In this document: in pieces, positions 44,342-57,611 of the stretch | Layout of the letters: every line of letters starts with the position of its first letter | Numbering within the stretch: the first letter of the stretch is position 1 | From: Aristaeella hokkaidonensis | Lineage (GTDB): Bacteria > Bacillota > Clostridia > Christensenellales > Aristaeellaceae | DNA length: 64,000 bases | Direction: 5' to 3' | Assembly: GCF_018128945.1 (NCBI RefSeq) | Contig: NZ_CP068393.1 | Location: 2,666,001 to 2,730,000, forward strand | Program-made: the position numbers and the translations under genes | Notes under the pieces: generated by a model | What the model saw: the letters and a program-made list of their open reading frames with translations, nothing else | Told to the model about the DNA's origin: nothing | The model's database searches: none

Positions 44342-45373
44342 TTACCATTTATTCCTGACCTTCTCCGCGAATCCGGTCAGGTGATCAATCTGCAGTTTCC
44401 GGCCGTCATCCAGGACTACCGAACCGGAAAACCGGCCAAACACCTGATGCTGGTCTGAGCAGATAATCAGCAGATCTGTTTTCGCACAGCGGTCCATGAT
44501 CGGTTCAAACTTCATCTCAAACCGTCCGTCGCTGCTCGTAAAATTCCACGGGGACAGATAATCTTCCTTCCCGTCCTTTTCCGGAATTTCGAATGTTACC
44601 TGCTCCAGTTTGTGAATTTTCCCGTCATAAACCAGGACGTTCTCACTGGCTGCGGACGTATCCCCGAAACCATAGCCGATATTGAATCCGAAGGGAACAC
44701 CGTCCACCAGGCCCGAAGCTGATCCCCAGTACCAGGTATTGTCATAAGTCCATACGCCCCGGCCCCAGTCCAGTACAGCAAAGGTATCCGCCGGATCACA
44801 CCGGTATTCCCGGCCGCCCAGCGTTATGGTTCCTTCCACACGCATACAGTTGATTTTCTGGTTATAGTAGAAGGCTTCCGGATGATCCTTGTAGGGCGTC
44901 ACAATCACCATGGATTCCTTCGGTTCATCCGTCAGCATCACATCAAAAACAATGGTGTTTTCTCCGCTGAACCTGTTCATGAACCCGGTCAGCCGGCGGC
45001 TGATCCCATCATTTTCAAAGGAGATCATATATCCCTTCCCGGTCACACTGATGCTGCCGTTTTTGCTGCTGGACGGAAGTTTCCGCGGAGCAAACAAGGG
45101 CAGGTTCATTGCGGATTTCGTAATCTGGCTTTTCCGTTCAAAATCCAGCAGGGAGATACTGTCCATGGTCATATAGCCATTATGATCAATGGTCAGCGCC
45201 AGGCAGAACCGGTCTGAACAGATCGCATAGTAATCCCATTCCTTGATCCTTGACCTGCCCGTGCAGATCCGGGTTCTGTCATAGGTCTTGATGAGCTCTG
45301 TGGCATATCCGGTTTCGATCAGATGACCCTTTTCATCATGAAGCGGACCGGGTGTTATGATTCGGCGCTGCAT
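44342..45373 (-). CDS. DUF2804-family protein
   Basis: A 343-residue soluble protein recognised as DUF2804 by its N-terminal ITPGPLHDEKGHLIETGYA and the central DPADTFAVLDWGRGVWTYDN and WYWGSASG stretch. The family is widespread in bacteria with no assigned activity, though its beta-rich fold resembles lipocalin-like or AttH-type proteins. It has a recognisable promoter and is followed by the HD-domain gene, with which it is likely co-transcribed. Confidence 0.8.
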   Translation of the reverse strand: MQRRIITPGPLHDEKGHLIETGYATELIKTYDRTRICTGRSRIKEWDYYAICSDRFCLALTIDHNGYMTMDSISLLDFERKSQITKSAMNLPLFAPRKLPSSSKNGSISVTGKGYMISFENDGISRRLTGFMNRFSGENTIVFDVMLTDEPKESMVIVTPYKDHPEAFYYNQKINCMRVEGTITLGGREYRCDPADTFAVLDWGRGVWTYDNTWYWGSASGLVDGVPFGFNIGYGFGDTSAASENVLVYDGKIHKLEQVTFEIPEKDGKEDYLSPWNFTSSDGRFEMKFEPIMDRCAKTDLLIICSDQHQVFGRFSGSVVLDDGRKLQIDHLTGFAEKVRNKW

Positions 45374-45413
45374 ATCTCCCGCCTCCGTTTATTTAATTTG
45401 ACTGTTTTGGGCT

Positions 45414-45442
45414 ATTATACTTCATGAACCTTCAGAAAACAA
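45414..45442 (-). promoter_or_regulatory. Promoter of the DUF2804-HD unit
   Basis: TTGTTT (45437-45442) and TATAAT (45414-45419) with a 17-base spacer on the minus strand. Confidence 0.6.
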
Positions 45443-45455
45443 CGCCTTGCCCGGA

Positions 45456-46889
45456 TCAGAGAACCATGGACAGCAGCCCGAAGAAAATAAGCAGCATAAC
45501 GAGGAACAGGAGCTCTTGTTTCCATCTTTTGTGCAGCAAGCCTGCGGTTTCCCGGATAAACGCATTGGGCCAGAACCACCATCTCGTCCTGCTGCCGATT
45601 CCCTCTGCCGTCAGTCCTGCCCGTTTCGCCAGGATCCCGCTGCGGAAAACATGATAGCTGCTTGTCGCAAAAAGCACTTTCCCTTCCGGGTTCTTCTCCC
45701 GGATCATTTCTCCGGAAAAGCTCATATTCTCAAGGGTATTTCTGGATTTTGTCTCTGTCAGGATCAGATCATCCGGTACCTCCTGTGACTGCAGGTACCG
45801 CCGGATCGCTTCCCCTTCCGGCATAGTTTCATCCTTTCCCTGTCCGCCGGACGGAACAAAAACCGCTTCCTTTCCGGTTGCCTCCTTCTGCTTCTTCCAG
45901 AAGGAAAACGCTTTGTCCGCCCGGTCCCGCAGGAGCGGCGGAAGCGTCCCGTCCTTCCGGAACCAGCATCCATGGATAATGATGAAATCCTTATCCAGCG
46001 CCGGATTGTGTTTAGCCGCCTTGATCCCGCAGATTACCGCACCCGTCAGCATGCACTGGCAATAGATAAAGAGCGTGGCGTAAGTATTCTCCAGGGTTCT
46101 TTCCAGCCTGATTTCCCATTCCGATCCGCTGGAAAACCGCATCATCAGGTACAGTCCCAAAGCCTCTCCCAGGATTATGGTAATACTCACCAGCAGTCCA
46201 AGTGCGTTCCCCGGCTGCCGTCCTTCATGCCGCATAAGCACAATATTGCTTACCGCCAGTGCAATGGCAAACACGATCATCACAGGAGCCGTCAGCTTCA
46301 TGAACCAGGCGCTGGCACCGCTGATAGCCGAGTAAACCATCATCATGTGATATTCTTCCGGATGAAAGGCATGGGAAACGGTAATAACCAACATTGTCAA
46401 ACCGGTGACCAGGGCAAACAGGGAGAAGCCGGCATAGTAAATGGTGCTGTAATCGTAAAAGGCCGTCCCCTTCGCCTGGAAGAAATGCCAGAGCATAATC
46501 GCGCTGACCAGCAGCCAGAACAACGTCACTCCGATCAGCAGCGCCGTATCACCGGTAAAGTTATCGTTGTTTCTGTCATACACTGTATGAAAGCGATCTA
46601 CCCGCAGGAGATGCAAAGAACTGTCATCCCTTCCCGAAACAGTAACATACAGATCCGTCTCTCCTGCTTCTCCCGGGAATACCGGAATCCGGATAAATCC
46701 GTCTCCGCGCTCCGGTTCTCCCGCCCGCAGCACATCCGGTTTCTCCACCGTTACCTTTATTTCACCCTGTCTGCTGGCTGGTATATAGCTGTAAACAGAA
46801 ATCTCATTAAAGAAAGCGAAACGAAGTACAACGCAGAGCACAATCAATCCTGCAATACACCATAAGATCTGTTTCACCGCCTTCCTCAC
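45456..46889 (-). CDS. Membrane protein with C-terminal DUF218 (YdcF/SanA-like) domain
   Basis: A 477-residue protein starting at GTG (46889). After one N-terminal helix and a small extracytoplasmic part (about 30-110), several membrane helices follow (about 115-290). The C-terminal ~180 residues are a DUF218 domain: DFIIIHGCWFRKDG, VFVPSGGQGKDE, SRNTLENMSFS and VLFATSSYHVFRSGILA. Homologues such as SanA and ElyC affect envelope integrity and lipid-carrier use. The chain ends in a final hydrophobic helix. Role here is inferred from the domain only. Confidence 0.82.
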   Translation of the reverse strand: MRKAVKQILWCIAGLIVLCVVLRFAFFNEISVYSYIPASRQGEIKVTVEKPDVLRAGEPERGDGFIRIPVFPGEAGETDLYVTVSGRDDSSLHLLRVDRFHTVYDRNNDNFTGDTALLIGVTLFWLLVSAIMLWHFFQAKGTAFYDYSTIYYAGFSLFALVTGLTMLVITVSHAFHPEEYHMMMVYSAISGASAWFMKLTAPVMIVFAIALAVSNIVLMRHEGRQPGNALGLLVSITIILGEALGLYLMMRFSSGSEWEIRLERTLENTYATLFIYCQCMLTGAVICGIKAAKHNPALDKDFIIIHGCWFRKDGTLPPLLRDRADKAFSFWKKQKEATGKEAVFVPSGGQGKDETMPEGEAIRRYLQSQEVPDDLILTETKSRNTLENMSFSGEMIREKNPEGKVLFATSSYHVFRSGILAKRAGLTAEGIGSRTRWWFWPNAFIRETAGLLHKRWKQELLFLVMLLIFFGLLSMVL

Positions 46890-46982
46890 GACTTATTCCC
46901 TGCCTTTTTTATATCGTATGATCCTGTGTTATCCAGATAGTTTCCTATATTATACACTACTATTTGGCATAAAAGTAGATCA

Positions 46983-47006
46983 GAGCCTGATCTTTTGATC
47001 AGGCTC
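46983..47006. terminator. Hairpin downstream of the rRNA operon repeats
   Basis: GAGCCTGATC and GATCAGGCTC form a 10-bp stem with a TTTT loop. No T-run follows. The sequence is nearly the same as the rRNA operon terminator at 47342-47366, and both are followed on + by the tRNA-Asn 3' end sequence TGCTCCCCAGG. Confidence 0.55.
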
Positions 47007-47040
47007 CTACTGCTCCCCAGGGGGGAACGAAGGAAGCGTT

Positions 47041-47280
47041 AGTCCAGTGGACTATCCTGCGAAGCAGGAAGCGCCCTGAGTGAGTCAATCGAAGCAAGCA
47101 GCGGGTTGAAACGCCAGTGATGCCCGCTGCGCCGACTGAGATTGCGGAGAGAGAAGAGGTGCCCCAGTGGGCTGTCCGCTGAAAGCGGAAGCGAGCCGAA
47201 CGAGTCAACCGAAAGGGAGAGCAAAGCCCGCTCCAAGGGCTTTGAGCGACCATTGAGGTTGCGGAAGGGCGAGAAAGAGC
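47041..47280. repeat. Two diverged 120-bp tandem repeats
   Basis: The segments starting at 47041 and 47161 align with a period of 120 bases. Shared blocks include CCAGTGG, GGAAGCG, GAGTCAA and TTGCGGA, with roughly 70 percent identity over the first 60 bases by eye. Reading frames across it have low-complexity translations and no ribosome binding site, so I treat it as non-coding. Confidence 0.7.
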
Positions 47281-47341
47281 CCAGGACATACGCAGTAGGT
47301 CCAAAGATCTCAATCTATTTGAGATCTTTCCTGGGGAGCAC

Positions 47342-47366
47342 AAAAAAACCTGATCTTTCGATCAGG
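47342..47366 (-). terminator. rRNA operon terminator
   Basis: On the minus strand CCTGATC (360-366 region) pairs with GATCAGG (349-355 region) over a GAAA tetraloop, followed by seven T. It lies inside a larger inverted repeat, CCTGGGGAGCACA (47330-47342) with TGTGCTCCCCAGG (47373-47385), whose right arm is the 3' end of tRNA-Asn. Confidence 0.85.
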
Positions 47367-47376
47367 CTTTTCTGTG

Positions 47377-47448
<72 letters not shown>

Positions 47449-47456
47449 ATATGGAA

Positions 47457-47572
47457 TCCGGCGGCGACCTACTCTCCCGGACCGTTACCAGTCAAGTACC
47501 ATCGGCACTGAAGAGCTTAACTTCTGTGTTCGGTATGGGAACAGGTGGAACCTCTTCGTCATTGCCACCGGA
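47457..47572 (-). rRNA. rrf: 5S ribosomal RNA
   Basis: A 116-base gene whose ends pair (TCCGG at the 5' end with CCGGA at the 3' end). It contains the conserved CCGAACACAGAAGTTAAG segment of bacterial 5S. It lies about 233 bases downstream of 23S; that spacer holds no tRNA. Confidence 0.95.
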
Positions 47573-47805
47573 AATAGTGAGCTATTTAGGAAATCGCTTT
47601 TCATTCTTTCCCTTGGGTCTTCCTTGCCAGCGATTTCATCGTCCCTTTATCGGAACGGGTTGGCCCCTTCCATCGTCCTTTTCTTCCTCTTCCGGGGCCC
47701 TCGGACGCTTTACGCATCCTGACAACTGCACAGCTACAAGAATTCAGGAATTTGTTGACCTGTTATGTTTTTCTGTTACCTTAATTGATCTCTGGACCAA
47801 TCATG

Positions 47806-52538
<4,733 letters not shown>

Positions 52539-52673
52539 ATCCTTTAAACATCTTTCGATGCTAAACTCTTTGGAATCTTCGCTGTCTTTTCCTTATTGCG
52601 CGTTTATTCTCTCTGTATCGTTTTCAAGGTTCGCTTCGCTCTTTCCTTTGCTTTCGCTCGGGCGAGCTTGACT

Positions 52674-52702
52674 ATCATACCAGAGGGTATACCCTTTGTC
52701 AA
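52674..52702 (-). promoter_or_regulatory. rRNA operon promoter
   Basis: TTGACA (52697-52702) and TATGAT (52674-52679) with a 17-base spacer, about 135 bases before 16S. An A/T-rich block (52704-52722) sits where an UP element belongs. The spacer contains the palindrome GGGTATACCC. Between this promoter and the rlmD promoter nothing else is seen. Confidence 0.88.
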
Positions 52703-52806
52703 GCGATTTTTGAAAATTTTTTTAGGCCAAAAATCAAGTTATTTCAAGGGGTTTCGGGCATTTCCATATCTTGTGGTGAGCATCCGGCAACCCCTTCTAT
52801 ATTTGG

Positions 52807-52835
52807 TGGACAATTCAGGGGTGCCCTGTTAAAAT
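52807..52835 (+). promoter_or_regulatory. Promoter of the 23S methyltransferase gene
   Basis: TGGACA (52807-52812), 17-base spacer, TAAAAT (52830-52835) with an extended TG. It is divergent from the rRNA promoter and 32 bases before the gene. Confidence 0.7.
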
Positions 52836-52867
52836 AGGAAGAAACAGGATGAAAGGAACTGAACGGG

Positions 52868-54211
52868 ATGAAAAAGAATGAATGCTTCCCCATGACCGCG
52901 GACCGTCTGGGTGCGGATCTGGAGGGTATCTGTATTCATGAGGGTATGCCCGTGTTTGTTCCCGGACTACTGCCCGGAGAGGGCGCTGACATTAAGATCG
53001 TCAAAGCAGAAAAACGCTATGCTTTCGGCCGGATGGAATCCAGGCCGGATCCGGTCTCTCCCGACCGGCGTGAACCGGACTGTGCTTCCTACCCCCGCTG
53101 CGGGGGCTGCACCGGCCGTCATATGAGCTATGAAGCCACCCTGGCCGCCAAGCGGCAGCAGGTGGAAGACTGTTTCCGGCGGATTGCCGGCATTGAAACA
53201 GAAGTCCTGCCGATCCTGGGGATGGATTCCCCCTGCGGCTACCGGAACAAAACCTCCCTGCCCGCGGGCGGAACAGCTGAACATCCCGTTCTCGGCTTTT
53301 ACGCACCCCGGAGTCACGCGGTTATCCCTGCCGAAACCTGCCCCAACGCCATGCCGCCTGCCAATGACCTGGCCGCAGCCTTCCTCGGATGGATGAAAGC
53401 CTTCCGTGTGGAACCCTACCATGAGGAAACCCGCCGGGGACTGATCCGGCATCTTGTAATCCGGGTCAACCGGAAAGGGGAAAGCATGGTGACCGTCGTC
53501 GCCAACGGCAGCACACTGCCCCATCAGCAGGAGCTGATCGACGCGCTGGTCCCGCTGGGCACCGTCAGCCTGTGGCTGAATGAGAACCGCGCCGTTACCA
53601 ACGTCATCCTGTCTGAAAAGTTTCATCTTATATATGGAAGGGAAACCTTCACCGGCCGGCTCTTCGACCTGGAGTTTGAACTGTCCCCGGCTTCCTTCTT
53701 CCAGGTCAACCCGGTACAGACGGAAAAGCTGTACCAGACAGCGGTGGACTACGCGGAGCTGAAACCCACGGACCTGCTCTGTGACGTCTACTGCGGCGCA
53801 GGCACCATCACCCTGACCATGGCCCGCCACTGCCGGGAAGCCGTCGGTATTGAAATTGTGGAGCCCGCGGTGGAAAACGCAAAACGGAATGCCGTGCTCA
53901 ACGGCATCAGCAACGTCTCCTTCCAGGCCGGCAAGGCTGAAGAGCTGCTGCCCCGGATGGTAAACGACGGGCTCCGACCGGACGTCATCTGTGTGGACCC
54001 GCCCCGTAAGGGCCTGGATCCCGCCGTAATCCGGGCTATGGCCCAGGCGGCGCCGGAACGGATCGTTTACGTATCCTGCAACCCGGCCACCCTCGCCCGT
54101 GACGCGGGCCTGCTGCGGGACGAGGGCTACCAGGTCCTCAAAGTCCAGCCTGTGGATATGTTCTGCTGGACCTCCGGTGTGGAGACGGTTGTTCTTCTTT
54201 CCCAAACCTGA
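52868..54211 (+). CDS. rlmD: 23S rRNA (uracil-5-)-methyltransferase, RlmD/TrmA family
   Basis: Methylates a uridine of 23S rRNA (U1939 and, in many Firmicutes, U747 as well). The 447 residues contain a short TRAM-like N-terminus, the 4Fe-4S cysteines in CASYPRCGGCTGRH, SAM motifs CDVYCGAGTITLTMA and DVICVDPPRKGLD, and the catalytic Cys in VYVSCNPATLARD near the C-terminus. The first residues fit the ATG at 52868 with AAGGAA upstream. Placement next to the rRNA operon fits its job but may be chance. Confidence 0.92.
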   Translation: MKKNECFPMTADRLGADLEGICIHEGMPVFVPGLLPGEGADIKIVKAEKRYAFGRMESRPDPVSPDRREPDCASYPRCGGCTGRHMSYEATLAAKRQQVEDCFRRIAGIETEVLPILGMDSPCGYRNKTSLPAGGTAEHPVLGFYAPRSHAVIPAETCPNAMPPANDLAAAFLGWMKAFRVEPYHEETRRGLIRHLVIRVNRKGESMVTVVANGSTLPHQQELIDALVPLGTVSLWLNENRAVTNVILSEKFHLIYGRETFTGRLFDLEFELSPASFFQVNPVQTEKLYQTAVDYAELKPTDLLCDVYCGAGTITLTMARHCREAVGIEIVEPAVENAKRNAVLNGISNVSFQAGKAEELLPRMVNDGLRPDVICVDPPRKGLDPAVIRAMAQAAPERIVYVSCNPATLARDAGLLRDEGYQVLKVQPVDMFCWTSGVETVVLLSQT

Positions 54212-54239
54212 ATGATCCGCCAAAAATGATGCATCGTTC
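54206..54239. repeat. 34-base direct repeat copy 1
   Basis: Begins CCTGAATGATCCGCCAA and spans the rlmD stop codon. 28 of 34 positions match 54411-54444. Confidence 0.6.
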
Positions 54240-54280
54240 AAATCATTCCGAATGAAGACGAAGCCGGGGTTGATGAATCC

Positions 54281-54310
54281 CTGACAGAAAAAGCATACCG
54301 GCAGTATAAT
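54281..54310 (+). promoter_or_regulatory. Promoter upstream of the CPBP protease gene
   Basis: CTGACA (54281-54286), 18-base spacer, TATAAT (54305-54310). It would leave a leader of about 230 bases holding a short CCGG-stem hairpin and the second copy of the 34-base repeat. Confidence 0.5.
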
Positions 54311-54410
54311 ATAAACTCTGGTTTTCCTTACAGCCATTCAGTTCCATTCAATATGTCCAAAAGGATATAATGAACCATCAACATCGCGTAATCCGGCATT
54401 TACCGGAGGC

Positions 54411-54444
54411 CCTGAATGACCCGCCAACAATGGGACAACGTTCA
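54411..54444. repeat. 34-base direct repeat copy 2
   Basis: Begins CCTGAATGACCCGCCAA. The two copies bracket about 170 bases between rlmD and the CPBP gene; no gene lies in that stretch. Confidence 0.6.
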
Positions 54445-54546
54445 GCCTGGGTAAAAAGGGGGGGTATGCCTGTTGTGTAAAGTGTATTATTCCTGTAACA
54501 GTTGAAATCGGTCAATCAGAGTTTGATAAAGGAATCTGTTTGCAAA

Positions 54547-55440
54547 ATGAGAGTTTGTGGAAGAACAACAGAACAGAAGAAAAGTGATAAAAGAAAACAT
54601 ACTATTCTTTATTTGACAATTACATTATTGCTGACATGGCTTTGGCAGTTTCTGCCGGTTTTGATGGGAATGGATGTGAAAGATACATCGATTTCATCTT
54701 TTGATTTTTCATCAATCTTCTTTGGTCTCGGCGGAGTCATGCCTTCACTGGTTGGTGTGATTTTTGTTTTCCTGTTTTATACAAAAGAAGGTGTAAAGGA
54801 TTTCTTTAAAAGGTGCTTTGTCCCGAATAAAGAGTGTATTACAGCCATTTTCATTTCGCTTGGCCTGGTATGTCTCGAAGTGGCAGTTACACAATTGGTT
54901 TCAAAAGAACTTGGTGCGGAAGCCCTGGGGTTTGAAGGCCTGAAGATGGTTGTGAAAAATCCGCTGTATTTATTCTACTTCTTATTTTGGGGAATGATAT
55001 CCGGACCGCTTTCGGAAGAGTTTGGATGGCGGGGTTTTCTGACAGATCAATTGTTTCATAAAAAGAAACTATTACAGATGTCTTTATTCATTGGCTTTAT
55101 TTGGGGAATATGGCATTTGCCTTTATATTTTTATCCCGCACAGATTCAGCATGATTGGTTTATGAAAAATCCGTTTTTAGGATTGTCTTTTATCATAAGT
55201 TGTATGAGTGCTGCCCTGGTGTATACTACGATCTACGTCATAGCAAAAAGAAGAGTATTTGCCATTTTCTTTTTGCACATGTTTAAGAATGTTATTCTTA
55301 CGGGAGCAATGATTTATCCTTTCAGTGAAACTTACAGTGTGGCAGTGGTTCCTGTGGAAATTGTGATGGATGCAGCGTTTTATCTTATCATCACCCGGAC
55401 AAAGTTTTATAAACGGGCACTGGAAAATATACCGGAGTAA
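54547..55440 (+). CDS. CPBP-family intramembrane metalloprotease
   Basis: A 297-residue membrane protein with about eight hydrophobic segments. The three CAAX-protease/ABI motifs are present: SEEFGWRGF (EExxxR) near residue 157, FIWGIWHLPLYF near 182, and FFLHMFKN near 240. The family includes type II CAAX proteases and bacteriocin self-immunity proteins. The start is unsure: ATG at 54547 has AAAGGA 13 bases upstream, and the frame is open to TTG 54502. Codons are markedly AT-richer than the neighbours, suggesting transfer. Confidence 0.85.
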   Translation: MRVCGRTTEQKKSDKRKHTILYLTITLLLTWLWQFLPVLMGMDVKDTSISSFDFSSIFFGLGGVMPSLVGVIFVFLFYTKEGVKDFFKRCFVPNKECITAIFISLGLVCLEVAVTQLVSKELGAEALGFEGLKMVVKNPLYLFYFLFWGMISGPLSEEFGWRGFLTDQLFHKKKLLQMSLFIGFIWGIWHLPLYFYPAQIQHDWFMKNPFLGLSFIISCMSAALVYTTIYVIAKRRVFAIFFLHMFKNVILTGAMIYPFSETYSVAVVPVEIVMDAAFYLIITRTKFYKRALENIPE

Positions 55441-55531
55441 AATAGCAGGTCATACATATTACATGTTATATTCCGGTTTGGCGTATCATTCTGCATATAA
55501 TGAAAAAAAACAAACCCCTCTTGACGAAACG

Positions 55532-55540
55532 TGTTATAAT
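55532..55540 (+). promoter_or_regulatory. Extended -10 promoter of the PPi-PFK gene
   Basis: TGTTATAAT is a full extended -10 element 66 bases before the start codon. TTGACG occurs only eight bases before it and is too close to be its -35. Confidence 0.5.
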
Positions 55541-55606
55541 CTTTTATTGGGAATGCGCCATAAGCATTTCATCCATTTAATATTTTATTGTTAAAGGAGA
55601 AGCACA

Positions 55607-57271
55607 ATGAATCTTTCACCCCTTCAGAAAGCAAGATATCAGTACAGCCCTAAGCTTCCCGGAATGCTTCGTGGCGGCATCTCTGAGATCAGCGTCAAGG
55701 TCGGCGCTCCTACCGAGAGCGTAGCGGACCAGGCCAAGATCAAGGCCCTCTTCCCCAACACCTACGGTAAGGAAGAGATCACCTTCGTCAAGGGCAGCAA
55801 CACCTCCGCGGCCAAAAAGCAGGTTGTGGGCGTGATCCTTTCCGGCGGCCAGGCCCCCGGCGGACACAACGTCATCTGCGGTCTGTACGACGCGATCAAA
55901 GCTACCGACAAGAACAACGTACTCCTCGGCTTCAAGGGCGGTCCTTCCGGCCTGATCGATGACGATTTCATCGAGTTCACCGACGAGTACATCAACGCCT
56001 ACCGGAACACCGGCGGTTTCGACATCATCGGTTCCGGCCGTACCAAGCTGGAAACTGAAGAGCAGTTCAAGGTTGTGACCGAAGTGGCCAAAAAGCACGG
56101 CCTGACCGCTATCGTGATCATCGGCGGCGACGACTCCAACACCAATGCTGCTGTGCTGGCCGAGTACATGGCCGCCCACAACACCGGCGTCCAGGTCATC
56201 GGCTGCCCCAAGACCATCGACGGCGACCTGAAGAACGAAGATATCGAAGCTTCCTTCGGTTTCGACACCGCTACCAAGACCTATTCTGAGCTGATCGGCA
56301 ACATCGAAAGAGACGCCAACTCCGCCAAGAAATACTGGCACTTCATCAAGGTCATGGGCCGCTCCGCTTCCCATGTTGCCCTGGAGTGCGCGCTGGAAAC
56401 CCAGCCCAACATCTGCCTGATCGGCGAAGAAGTCGCCGCCAAGAAGATGTCCCTGGCCGCCATCGCCAACTACATCGCTGATTCCGTTGAAAAGCGCGGC
56501 AACAACGGTGAAAACTTCGGCGTGGCCATCATCCCCGAAGGTATCGTGGAATTCGTTCCCGAGTTCTCCAAGCTGATCGCTGAAATCAACGAACTGCTGG
56601 CCGGCAGCAAGACCGAAGAGTTCAACGCGCTTCCCGACTGGGACGCCAAGTACGCCTTCATCAAGAAAGGCCTGTCTGCTGAATCCTTCGCCGTGTTCGA
56701 AATCCTGCCCCAGTTCGTGCAGCAGCAGCTGTTCCTCGAGAGAGACCCCCACGGCAACGTGCAGGTTTCCCTGATCGAGTCCGAAAAACTCTTCTCCGAA
56801 ATGGTGAAGAACGAGCTGGCCAAGAGAAAGGCCGCCGGCACCTACAAGGGCAAGTTCGGCGCGCAGCATCACTTCTTCGGCTACGAAGGAAGATGCGCCT
56901 TCCCCTCCAACTTCGACGCAGACTACTGCTACTCCCTGGGCTACAACGCCTTCATGCTGATCCAGTATGGCTACACCGGATACCTGTCCAAGGTTTCCAA
57001 CATCTCCAAGCCTGCTGAAGAGTGGGTGGCCGGCGGTATGCCCATCACCAAGATGATGAACATGGAGAGAAGAAACGGCGAGGACAAGCCCGTTATCCGC
57101 AAGGCCCTGGTTGAGCTGGACGGCGCTCCCTTCAAGTTCTTTGCAGCGCACAGGGAAGAGTGGGCCGTGAAGACCTCCTTCACCTATCCCGGCGCGATCC
57201 AGTACTTCGGACCTGCTGAAGTCTGCGACCTCACCACCAGGACGCTCGCCCTGGAAAAGGGTCAGGACTGA
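55607..57271 (+). CDS. pfp: Diphosphate--fructose-6-phosphate 1-phosphotransferase
   Basis: PPi-dependent phosphofructokinase, acting reversibly in glycolysis. The 554 residues match the long clade II enzymes. [16 protein letters not shown] near residue 75 and [12 protein letters not shown] near 170 are the phosphate-donor loops; an Asp where ATP-PFKs have Gly in GGDDS marks PPi use. [22 protein letters not shown] carries the catalytic TIDGD, and [13 protein letters not shown] follows. AAAGGAG precedes the ATG. Codon choice is strongly biased, as in a highly expressed gene. A strong terminator follows. Confidence 0.95.
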   Translation: MNLSPLQKARYQYSPKLPGMLRGGISEISVKVGAPTESVADQAKIKALFPNTYGKEEITFVKGSNTSAAKKQVVGVILSGGQAPGGHNVICGLYDAIKATDKNNVLLGFKGGPSGLIDDDFIEFTDEYINAYRNTGGFDIIGSGRTKLETEEQFKVVTEVAKKHGLTAIVIIGGDDSNTNAAVLAEYMAAHNTGVQVIGCPKTIDGDLKNEDIEASFGFDTATKTYSELIGNIERDANSAKKYWHFIKVMGRSASHVALECALETQPNICLIGEEVAAKKMSLAAIANYIADSVEKRGNNGENFGVAIIPEGIVEFVPEFSKLIAEINELLAGSKTEEFNALPDWDAKYAFIKKGLSAESFAVFEILPQFVQQQLFLERDPHGNVQVSLIESEKLFSEMVKNELAKRKAAGTYKGKFGAQHHFFGYEGRCAFPSNFDADYCYSLGYNAFMLIQYGYTGYLSKVSNISKPAEEWVAGGMPITKMMNMERRNGEDKPVIRKALVELDGAPFKFFAAHREEWAVKTSFTYPGAIQYFGPAEVCDLTTRTLALEKGQD

Positions 57272-57285
57272 TTGATCTGACAGAT

Positions 57286-57323
57286 ACCGCCCGGCGGCTT
57301 ATACAGCCTGCCGGGCGGTTTTT
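57286..57323 (+). terminator. Terminator after the PPi-PFK gene
   Basis: ACCGCCCGGC (57286-57295) pairs with GCCGGGCGGT (57310-57319), followed by a T-run. Confidence 0.92.
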
Positions 57324-57358
57324 GTTTGCCCTTTTTCTTTAATCGTTTAATGCTTTAG

Positions 57359-57387
57359 TTGACAGACGCGCTGCATCGGCATATAAT
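57359..57387 (+). promoter_or_regulatory. Perfect consensus promoter of the leader-attenuator unit
   Basis: TTGACA (57359-57364), exactly 17 bases, TATAAT (57382-57387). It drives the leader peptide, the attenuator and the two genes behind it. Confidence 0.9.
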
Positions 57388-57418
57388 CTCCACAATATCA
57401 ACAGAAAGGAGCCTGCAT

Positions 57419-57526
57419 ATGAACCGCTATACCGCCGGATATTCTTATACGCTGTATCATACTCATCATGCGGATTATCTGTATGATGATTCTTTCGTAT
57501 GTTCATATCCGGCAGGCAGAAAATAG
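57419..57526 (+). CDS. Tyr/His-rich leader peptide
   Basis: A 35-codon reading frame with a good GAAAGGAG site eight bases upstream, about 25 bases after the predicted transcription start. Seven residues are Tyr (4, 8, 10, 13, 20, 22, 30) and three are His (14, 16, 17), a composition typical of regulatory leader peptides rather than functional proteins. Its codons overlap an RNA segment GCCGGATAT (57434-57442) and its end overlaps ATATCCGGC (57505-57513), so ribosome position would decide which RNA pairs form. The peptide itself is probably not functional. Confidence 0.72.
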   Translation: MNRYTAGYSYTLYHTHHADYLYDDSFVCSYPAGRK

Positions 57527-57588
57527 CAGGCTTCAGGATCGTTCCTGTAAAAGCAACCCGCTTATCCTTGCCGGATAAGCGGGTTTTT
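57434..57588 (+). promoter_or_regulatory. Candidate ribosome-mediated transcription attenuator
   Basis: Segment 1 GCCGGATAT (57434-57442) is complementary over 9 bases to segment 2 ATATCCGGC (57505-57513). Segment 2 is also complementary over 8 bases to GCCGGATA (57570-57577), which is part of the terminator hairpin 57555-57585. So 1:2 pairing permits the terminator, while 2:terminator pairing breaks it. A ribosome stalled at Tyr/His codons 8-22 would cover segment 1 and favour read-through; one reaching the stop codon would cover segment 2 and favour termination. The logic is inferred from complementarity. Confidence 0.7.
57555..57588 (+). terminator. Terminator hairpin of the leader attenuator
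   Basis: A 13-bp perfect stem (57555-57567 with 57573-57585), 5-base loop and T-run ending at 57588, only 24 bases before the next gene. Its 3' arm overlaps the segment that can pair with the leader. Confidence 0.92.
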
Positions 57589-57611
57589 ATATGATAAGGA
57601 GGATGACAGTC

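Noticed and set aside
46999-47343. A 114-codon frame on - in the rRNA operon tail
   Set aside because: Its translation follows the 120-bp tandem repeats and the hairpins; no ribosome binding site. Treated as non-coding repeat.
57394-57611. T-box riboswitch for tyrosine
   Set aside because: No T-box bulge sequence, stem I features or specifier-loop layout; the leader instead contains a translated peptide with alternative pairings.
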